A stretch of 5,679 bases of DNA. Source: JBBAFS01 sp041655255 (lineage in GTDB: Bacteria > Spirochaetota > Spirochaetia > Sphaerochaetales > Sphaerochaetaceae). The notes beneath the pieces were generated by a model. That model searched no databases, was not told the DNA's origin, and saw nothing but the letters and a program-made list of their open reading frames with translations. The stretch is from NCBI GenBank assembly GCA_041655255.1, contig JBBAFS010000089.1, positions 1 through 5,679 on the forward strand, in the 5' to 3' direction. The number at the start of each line of letters is the position of its first letter. The first letter of the stretch is position 1. The position numbers and the translations under genes were made by a program. Positions 1 through 5,092 of the stretch are shown here, in pieces.

Positions 1-197
1 ATTCCAAAGGGACCAGGGTTCATTCCCATAAAATAAATCTCTGGTTGCTCATGTACATATTGAGTCAAATAGGCTTTGTGCATCTCCCATGCATAAGAGA
101 GGGGATTATAAATCACACCTGTAAATTGAAACTCAAGTGAATCAACTTCAGATGCGAATTGCTTTGTTCTTTCTAATAAAGTAGAAGTAAAGTTCAT
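1..197 (-). CDS. SMUG1-type uracil-DNA glycosylase, N-terminal part (cut by window edge)
   Basis: Reading right to left from the ATG at 197-195 gives 65 codons that run off the left edge. Residues 28-37 read VIYNPLSYAW and residues 57-65 read MGMNPGPFG. These match the conserved start of single-strand-selective monofunctional uracil-DNA glycosylase (SMUG1): the YNPxxYAW segment, then the GMNPGPFGM active-site loop whose Asn (here N60) positions the catalytic water. This family excises uracil and oxidised pyrimidines such as 5-hydroxymethyluracil in base excision repair. The catalytic His region near the C-terminus lies outside the window. The start is firm because an in-frame TAG lies 13-15 nt upstream of the ATG. 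The ribosome-binding site is weak (AGAAG, inside the end of the preceding gene). The start lies 7 nt past the symporter stop, so this is probably the third gene of the minus-strand operon and translationally coupled. Family assignment is confident; function is inferred from the motifs. Confidence 0.85.
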   Translation of the reverse strand, partial: MNFTSTLLERTKQFASEVDSLEFQFTGVIYNPLSYAWEMHKAYLTQYVHEQPEIYFMGMNPGPFG

Positions 198-204
198 AAC
201 ACTT

Positions 205-1626
205 CTACTCTACATGAAAGAGTTTCTCCTTACTAGCGAAAGCCCTCTTTTTAGCTAACAAGAGATACGCAAGAAAACTCAAAAGAAGATACGCACCTGC
301 AATGAGGATAGCGAGATAAAAAAGGTGAGGCTTATTTTGAGTGACACTAAAAGCAGGTAAGTTAATCGTTAAGATAAACGGAATAGCTAAGACAAAGACT
401 ATCCCTACTGAATAAAGATAATCGGTTGCCACGGGAGTTTCAAATTCGGGGTCTACAACTCTCAACAGTGCTAAACCTGTTGGTAGTGTCCCTGTTGCGG
501 TTCCGTAGATTAATAACATTCTAAAGAACTGGTGATCATCGTACAATCGTGAAGCATAAAAAGGTAAGATCACAAGAGTAATCACAATTCCTGTCACAGA
601 GAGAGCGAGAATTGGGAGCCAATACCCTTTCACTGCCACTAAGCTAATAGCTCCTAAAGAGGCAGCAACCGTTAAATCGACCGACAAACCATTTACTCGG
701 TTTAAGGTTCCGTTATCGACAGTGGTATCGACATCTACTTTTTTCATGATTACTTTTACAAGCAGTGCACTAAAGGCGCTAAAGACAAAGTTAATTCCCC
801 ATAAGCTCTCAGCTAACTCGACTCCCATATCTCCTACTAAAGCTAATAGAGCACTTAAACCTGTTAAAAAAGCCCAGCTGATAAGATAAGTCAACATAAT
901 AAGGGCGATGTGGTAACTTAGTGTATCTAACGACTCTCCGTCGGTACTCAGTAGTGAGCCCACTGGGCGTTCGGTCTCTAAGCGACTAAAAAAGCCTGTT
1001 CGAATACTTTTTTTATCCATCTTTTGGATATACTCTTTACCGATCCATCCTCGTTTAATTCCTTGGTTAATGAGGATAACTCCTCCAAACGATCCCACTA
1101 AAAAGCCAATAGCTGCCATAGTAAGACCAACTGAAGAGCCTCCCACAAAGCCCATTCGTTCCCACCCTAGTCCAATTGAGTAGGCTTGACCTGGCCCTAA
1201 CTCAAAACCAAGAGGAAGAGTGTATCCAATAGCGGGAAAGAGGTTGGGTGTAAGAGTAAGAATTAATATGGCAGTCACTCCAAGACCAAAAAAAGCTTGA
1301 AGACCGTATTGGGCCATAATAACAGTGACGTTTTGAGCTAACACCCTACGGTGGTGTTTTTTCTCTTCAATGACAGGATCGACACGTAACATCATGGCAA
1401 TAAAACTCACATTCAAAAGATGGTAGACTAACTCGCCAAGGTAATCACTTTTTAACCCGATCTTTGGTGCCCCAAAGTTGTAAAATAACAAAAGGAATAT
1501 TCCAGCAATAATAGGAGAAGGGATTAAGAATCGTTGAAAGAATCTCACTCGTGCTCGAATGAATGATGCAATGAGTAAGAATGCTGAAATAATACCAATG
1601 TGAATAATGTAATTGAAGTTCATCAT
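205..1626 (-). CDS. GltS/ESS-family sodium:glutamate symporter homologue
   Basis: This is a 473-residue, very hydrophobic protein with roughly ten to twelve membrane-spanning stretches, so it acts in the cytoplasmic membrane. Two glycine-rich motifs sit in matching places in the two halves: GPGQAYSIG at residues 144-152, followed by a G/A-rich segment ending near 182, and GTATGTLPTG at 375-384. This two-repeat arrangement is typical of the glutamate:Na+ symporter (ESS) family. A hydrophilic loop at about 190-235 (KRGW, then a stretch rich in K, R, E and S) separates the halves and is probably cytoplasmic. The protein is longer than E. coli GltS (about 400 residues) because of this loop and an additional C-terminal hydrophobic segment at 435-458. 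The first of two consecutive ATGs (1626-1624) is chosen: AAGGA lies 7 nt upstream, and its ATGA overlaps the acyltransferase stop, indicating translational coupling. The family is fairly sure. The actual substrate (glutamate or another anion) and the coupling ion are inferred only. Confidence 0.78.
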   Translation of the reverse strand: MMNFNYIIHIGIISAFLLIASFIRARVRFFQRFLIPSPIIAGIFLLLFYNFGAPKIGLKSDYLGELVYHLLNVSFIAMMLRVDPVIEEKKHHRRVLAQNVTVIMAQYGLQAFFGLGVTAILILTLTPNLFPAIGYTLPLGFELGPGQAYSIGLGWERMGFVGGSSVGLTMAAIGFLVGSFGGVILINQGIKRGWIGKEYIQKMDKKSIRTGFFSRLETERPVGSLLSTDGESLDTLSYHIALIMLTYLISWAFLTGLSALLALVGDMGVELAESLWGINFVFSAFSALLVKVIMKKVDVDTTVDNGTLNRVNGLSVDLTVAASLGAISLVAVKGYWLPILALSVTGIVITLVILPFYASRLYDDHQFFRMLLIYGTATGTLPTGLALLRVVDPEFETPVATDYLYSVGIVFVLAIPFILTINLPAFSVTQNKPHLFYLAILIAGAYLLLSFLAYLLLAKKRAFASKEKLFHVE

Positions 1627-2813
1627 GTCGTATTCCTTTGTAGTAGTTTCTCATACCACTGTTGATACTTAAGTGTCGACTCCCCTTTTGCTAAGCGTAC
1701 GCGCCACAGTTGATCTTTGTGGAAAAAATCCATAGTCCCTTTTGCATTAATTGCAAAAGAGCGTATAGAAGAGTAATCAAAGTGTATTGTTTCAATGTTA
1801 TGTAAAGCTCCCCCTTTGGGGATACGAGGGAGAGTGATAAGAATCTCAGAGGGTTGTAATTGTACACTCATCCGAGTTGCTAAGGTGAGAAGCTTACCAT
1901 CAATGCCCCGCTGTAAGAGTGTTCCTCTATCACTAGGCATCTGTTCAAGGTGATTTCCCAAGAACTCTTGTTGCCACGTATTCCATTCACTGAGTGAGTG
2001 AATTCCCTTATTATCTCCAGTGATTAATAAGAGTTTTTCATACGGGTCGAGTTCCATCACTAAATCACAGTGACTACAATACAGGCGGGTGTGTTTACTT
2101 TTGAGTGTTGAGTAACGCTCACAAGAGGGACAAGCATATAAAAATTGTTCTAACTTCTCGGCTTTTTTAGGGTGGGTAAATGGGTGTTTCTCTTTTTGTT
2201 GCCACTGAGTGTGGCTGAACGCTAAAGTAGAGCGGATTACGTCATAAAGCTGTTGAACAGGTAATGAATCAATCTCTTGTGTACTTAAGATCTTTTTTAC
2301 CCTAATAGTACTTTTGCCTTTACGGGTATGAAAGACCCACCGTGGTTTTAAGGCAAAGGTCCCTTCCATGTTGATGAACACCACAGGAACTTTAAAGAGT
2401 TTTATTAATTTAGCAATCGATTCATCAAAGTAGCGTAATTCCCCATCCCACGTTCTGGTTGCTTCAGGAAAGAGTCCTACGGTATCACCCTCTTTAAGAG
2501 CTTGGTGAATTGTCTTAATGGTGTGAATATCTCCTCGGCCTTGTTGTTTCCCAATTGAGCCAACAAGGTTCACCAACAGGCTCTTTAGTGCCCTATTTTT
2601 AAAGAGGTATGCCCCAGCGACCCACCTAATGTTATGAGGGTAGTAAGCTGAGATGAAAAAAGGATCAAGGACGTGTGTATGGTTAGCCAACACCACATGG
2701 GGACCCACTTTTGAAATTTCCTCAAAGCCAACACCCGTGAGGCGATAGCGGGTTTTTATCCATGTGCCATAGGTATATTTAATTATTGGAAAGAACGCAG
2801 TTGTTATTGACAT
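1623..2813 (-). CDS. PlsC-type 1-acyl-glycerol-3-phosphate acyltransferase with C-terminal zinc-ribbon extension
   Basis: This 396-residue protein has an N-terminal acyltransferase domain of the PlsC/AGPAT family. The catalytic HX4D box is at residues 44-50 (NHTHVLD, His45 and Asp50), and a variant of the FPEGTR glycerophosphate-binding motif is at 115-120 (FPEATR, Ala for Gly). Such enzymes acylate lysophosphatidic acid to phosphatidic acid at the inner face of the membrane. After about residue 205 the protein leaves the usual 200-250 residue PlsC length. It has a four-cysteine knuckle, C228-x2-C231 and C246-x2-C249, resembling a rubredoxin-like zinc ribbon, then about 145 residues that I do not recognise. 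The ATG at 2813-2811 is preferred. It has AGAGAGG just upstream (2824-2818), while an in-frame TTG at 2831 lacks any Shine-Dalgarno and lies upstream of the predicted transcription start. It is first in an operon with the symporter (4-bp overlap). Substrate specificity could be another lyso-lipid. Confidence 0.85.
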   Translation of the reverse strand: MSITTAFFPIIKYTYGTWIKTRYRLTGVGFEEISKVGPHVVLANHTHVLDPFFISAYYPHNIRWVAGAYLFKNRALKSLLVNLVGSIGKQQGRGDIHTIKTIHQALKEGDTVGLFPEATRTWDGELRYFDESIAKLIKLFKVPVVFINMEGTFALKPRWVFHTRKGKSTIRVKKILSTQEIDSLPVQQLYDVIRSTLAFSHTQWQQKEKHPFTHPKKAEKLEQFLYACPSCERYSTLKSKHTRLYCSHCDLVMELDPYEKLLLITGDNKGIHSLSEWNTWQQEFLGNHLEQMPSDRGTLLQRGIDGKLLTLATRMSVQLQPSEILITLPRIPKGGALHNIETIHFDYSSIRSFAINAKGTMDFFHKDQLWRVRLAKGESTLKYQQWYEKLLQRNTT

Positions 2814-2832
2814 ATACCCTCTCTTTGTCAAA

Positions 2833-2861
2833 AAGATACCATGTGAGACGTGTGTTGTCCA
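2833..2861 (-). promoter_or_regulatory. Predicted sigma-70-type promoter of the acyltransferase-symporter-glycosylase operon
   Basis: On the minus strand a TGGACA -35 box (2861-2856; 5 of 6 to TTGACA) is followed by a 17-nt spacer and a TATCTT -10 box (2838-2833; 4 of 6), preceded by an extended -10 TGG. The expected start is an A near 2826. That leaves a leader of about 13 nt containing AGAGAGG before the ATG at 2813. Such a short leader excludes the upstream TTG at 2831 as the initiation codon. This is prediction from sequence match alone. Confidence 0.5.
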
Positions 2862-2864
2862 CTT

Positions 2865-2875
2865 ATTGAGTCAAT
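2865..2875. promoter_or_regulatory. Short palindrome overlapping the plus-strand -35 box, possible operator
   Basis: ATTGA-G-TCAAT is a perfect inverted repeat of five bases around one central base. It covers the -35 hexamer of the DUF1538 promoter and lies just upstream of the divergent -35 box (2856-2861). A regulator bound here could affect both operons. The repeat is short, so it may be chance, and no regulator gene is in the window. Confidence 0.25.
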
Positions 2876-2894
2876 GTTGTATTACTGATATGCT
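2866..2894 (+). promoter_or_regulatory. Predicted sigma-70-type promoter of the DUF1538-PII operon
   Basis: TTGAGT (2866-2871; 4 of 6 to TTGACA) is separated by 17 nt from TATGCT (2889-2894; 4 of 6 to TATAAT), with an extended -10 TGA directly before it. The transcript would begin near 2901, giving a leader of about 24 nt that holds the ribosome-binding site AGGAG at 2914-2918. A second, less well placed -10-like hexamer (TATAGT, 2904-2909) lies too close to the start codon to be convincing. Confidence 0.5.
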
Positions 2895-2924
2895 CTTTTA
2901 TTATATAGTTTTTAGGAGTCGGGT

Positions 2925-4391
2925 GTGGTATTACTTCGGAAATTTAAAGAGACCTCTCTTTCTGTGTTTCCTATTGTGCTTATTGTTTTTCTCTTACACA
3001 TAACTATAGCACCTGTTCCTTGGGTAGATTTTTGGACCTTTTTAGGGGGATCTGCCATCATTATTTTGGGTTTAAGTCTCTTTTTGTATGGGACTGACTT
3101 AGGTATTATCCCTACAGCTTCTTCTATCGGTTCAGCCTTGATGCAAAGACGCTCATTAATACTTCTTCTTCTCAGTGGCTTAGTGATGGGGTTGTTTGTC
3201 ACTTTAGCTGAACCACAGATTCATGTTCTATCGACTCAAATTACCTCTCTTACCGACAGTGTACAAAAAAGTCACCTCCTTATTGCTATTAGCTTTGGGA
3301 TGGGGCTGTTTTTAATGATGGCCCTTGCTCGTGTTATTTTTAATATCTCATTTAGGTATCTTATTACTGCGATTTTTACCCTTATATTTATCCTCGCTTA
3401 CTTTAGTGAACGTTTTTTCATCGGAATTGCCTTTGATTCAGGAGGAGCTGCCACGGGTCCCATGACCGTCCCCTTTATCTTAGCTTTAGGGGTAGGAGTT
3501 GCCTCAGTACGTAAAAGTGCCACAAGCGAAGAAGATAGTTTTGGCTTAGTGGGCCTGAGTACCATAGGCCCTGCTGTGGTACTACTCTTTTTTGCCCTTA
3601 TCACTCGTATTGACGGTAGTGGCGCTACTAGCGATGTCGCAAGTTCTATGACAACAATCAATTGGCCTGATTTAATAAAGACAACATCAATTGAAGTTCT
3701 TCAAGCTATTAGTCCTATTGTTGCTGCTTTTTTTCTTTTTAGTTTCACATTGTTAAAACAGAGTAAAAAGGCAATCATCCGAATGGTAGAGGGCCTTTTA
3801 TATGCTTCAGTGGGTCTCATTCTTTTTTTAGTGGGAGTCAGTGGAGCTTTTATGCCAGTGGGGGGACAAATTGGAGAGATCATTGGTTCAAGTACCTTTT
3901 CTTGGGCGTTAATTCCTATTGGCTTCTTTTTAGGAGCTGTGGTGGTATTAGCTGAACCGAGTGTATGGGTATTAACTGACCAAGTGCGAGAAGTCTCTGG
4001 TGGAGCGATTAACAAAGTGATTGTGATGCTATTTTTCTCTATTGGAGTTTCAGTTTCCCTAGCACTCGCTATGGCACGAGTGCTGTATGAGATTCCCCTC
4101 TTTTATATCTTAGGTCCGGGGTATCTCATAGCGGTTATGTTGTCGTATTTCTCTCCACCACTGTTTACCGCCATAGCATTTGATTCAGGAGCTGTGGCCA
4201 GTGGGCCCATCTCGAACTCTTTTTTATTAGCCTTTACCTTAGGTGCGAGTAACGGCTTTGGAGCCAATCCATTTAGTAGTGCCTTTGGCGTTGTTGCCCT
4301 TATTACGATGACGCCCCTTATTACACTACAGCTTCTTGGGTTAATCTACAAAAAGAAACAAGCACCACAGCCAGAGGGGGTCTTACAGTGA
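2925..4391 (+). CDS. DUF1538 family integral membrane protein with two tandem repeats
   Basis: This 488-residue, strongly hydrophobic protein (about 12-14 predicted membrane spans) is likely a cytoplasmic-membrane transporter or channel. The motifs IAFDSG, LAEP and ARV in this arrangement are those I associate with the DUF1538 family, whose function is not established. The two halves are clear homologues offset by 248-249 residues: LAEP at 94-97 and 342-345, ARV at 135-137 and 384-386, IAFDSG at 168-173 and 417-422, a GP pair at 178-179 and 427-428, and a GLxLFL segment at 49-54 and 297-302. Conserved acidic residues in membrane segments (E96/E344, D171/D420) and arginines (R136/R385) could line an ion or substrate path. 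The GTG start at 2925 has AGGAG 6 nt upstream. The last four bases (GTGA) overlap the start of the PII-like gene, so synthesis of the two is coupled. The substrate is unknown; regulation by the PII-like neighbour is inferred from context. Confidence 0.85.
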   Translation: MVLLRKFKETSLSVFPIVLIVFLLHITIAPVPWVDFWTFLGGSAIIILGLSLFLYGTDLGIIPTASSIGSALMQRRSLILLLLSGLVMGLFVTLAEPQIHVLSTQITSLTDSVQKSHLLIAISFGMGLFLMMALARVIFNISFRYLITAIFTLIFILAYFSERFFIGIAFDSGGAATGPMTVPFILALGVGVASVRKSATSEEDSFGLVGLSTIGPAVVLLFFALITRIDGSGATSDVASSMTTINWPDLIKTTSIEVLQAISPIVAAFFLFSFTLLKQSKKAIIRMVEGLLYASVGLILFLVGVSGAFMPVGGQIGEIIGSSTFSWALIPIGFFLGAVVVLAEPSVWVLTDQVREVSGGAINKVIVMLFFSIGVSVSLALAMARVLYEIPLFYILGPGYLIAVMLSYFSPPLFTAIAFDSGAVASGPISNSFLLAFTLGASNGFGANPFSSAFGVVALITMTPLITLQLLGLIYKKKQAPQPEGVLQ

Positions 4392-5092
4392 CTTTAGACC
4401 ATCTAGAGAGCTCCCATTGGGGCAAATTAATTATATCGATTGTTGAACTGGGTGTTGCTGAAGCAGTTGTCGCTTTAACTAAAGAGGCGGGAGCTGTTGG
4501 AGGTACTATCCTATTAGCAAAACAAGATACAGATCGTCGTCTTATCCGAGCTTTAGGATTAGGACACTCTGAAAAAGAGATTATTCTCACGCTTTGTGAT
4601 GACCAATGTGTAGATGAGGTGTGGCAACAATTAAGCTTTTTTAAAAAGCATAAGAATCACTATTATGGACAAGCGATGCTTGTCGATATCCCTACAGTGA
4701 TTAGCCACACTCAAAGCCCACTTGTCTTTAATTCACTAAAGCAGGACGATTCAAGGAGGAACACAATGGACAGTCCACACACGCTTATTACATGTATTGT
4801 GAACAAAGGGAACGCCGATGAAGTGATGGATGTTGCACGAAAAGCGGGCGCTACCGGAGGAACCATCGTCCACGGTCGTGGAACAGGAAAAGAGGAAGAT
4901 GCTAAATTTTTCGGCTTTCAATTAGTACCAGAAAAAGAGATCTTATTGATGCTCGTCGGTTCAGGTCTTACCGGTGTCGTTCTTGAGGCAATTAGAACAG
5001 TCCCATCTCTGAGTCAACCAGGGTCGGGGATTGCATTTTGCATCGATGTAGAACGCTTTATGACATTAGGTGGAAAACTTAAGGTCGAATAA
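4388..5092 (+). CDS. Tandem-domain PII-like (P-II family) regulatory protein
   Basis: This 234-residue soluble protein is built from two PII-like ferredoxin-fold domains at about residues 12-105 and 132-228. Typical PII proteins have one domain of about 110 residues and form trimers. The repeats align at an offset of 119-120: AGAVGGTIL at 34-42 with AGATGGTIV at 153-161, and EKEI at 62-65 with 182-185. Both T-loop regions are shorter than in GlnB, and the segment holding the uridylylated Tyr51 is missing, so this modification is not expected. The second domain keeps a glycine-rich PGSGIAF segment (211-217) in the position of the nucleotide-contacting B-loop. The first has KNHYYGQAM there and looks degenerate. 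The GTG start overlaps the DUF1538 stop (GTGA), and a G-rich ribosome-binding site (GAGGGGG) ends 7 nt upstream. The likely role is sensing a nucleotide or metabolite and gating the adjacent membrane protein. Family is confident; partner and ligand are inferred. Confidence 0.85.
   Translation: MTLDHLESSHWGKLIISIVELGVAEAVVALTKEAGAVGGTILLAKQDTDRRLIRALGLGHSEKEIILTLCDDQCVDEVWQQLSFFKKHKNHYYGQAMLVDIPTVISHTQSPLVFNSLKQDDSRRNTMDSPHTLITCIVNKGNADEVMDVARKAGATGGTIVHGRGTGKEEDAKFFGFQLVPEKEILLMLVGSGLTGVVLEAIRTVPSLSQPGSGIAFCIDVERFMTLGGKLKVE
4753..4768 (+). promoter_or_regulatory. Internal Shine-Dalgarno and in-frame ATG between the two PII domains
   Basis: AAGGAGG (4753-4759) stands 6 nt before an ATG (4766-4768) that is in frame with the PII-like gene, at codon 127. 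It falls in the linker just before the second domain. Initiation here would give a 108-residue product ending at 5092, close to the length of an ordinary single-domain PII protein. The motif is encoded by a tandem AGG-AGG arginine pair. The other arginine codons of this gene are CGT, CGA, CGC or AGA, never AGG. It is a stronger site than the one used for the annotated GTG start. Confidence 0.55.

Noticed and set aside
59..68. ATTGAGTCAA, a second copy of most of the candidate operator
   Set aside because: It lies in the glycosylase coding region (Leu-Thr-Gln-Tyr) far from any promoter. A 10-base match is expected by chance in this kind of sequence search by eye.
1445..1654. 69-codon open frame on the minus strand
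   Set aside because: It lies inside the symporter and acyltransferase genes in another frame, has no family-like motif, and the symporter frame has clear conserved motifs.
2912..4015. Several minus-strand open frames of 87-104 codons opposite the DUF1538 gene
   Set aside because: They are antisense to a well-supported membrane protein gene, are rich in K, T and P as expected from reverse reading of hydrophobic codons, and show no convincing ribosome-binding sites or domains.
4321..4590. 89-codon minus-strand open frame across the DUF1538/PII junction
   Set aside because: It is a shadow of two coupled, recognisable plus-strand genes, with no recognisable domain.
4635..4649. GCTTTTT-T-AAAAAGC palindrome and homopolymer run in the PII-like gene, considered as terminator or frameshift site
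   Set aside because: It has no loop, is not followed by a T tract, and the codons TTT-TTT-AAA-AAG do not form a proper X-XXY-YYZ slippery heptamer in the reading frame. The open frame continues normally past it.
5041..5060. Small palindromes TGCA-TTT-TGCA and CATCGATG near the end of the PII-like gene, considered as the pyrC terminator
   Set aside because: The stems are only 4 bp, with no T tract on the minus strand.
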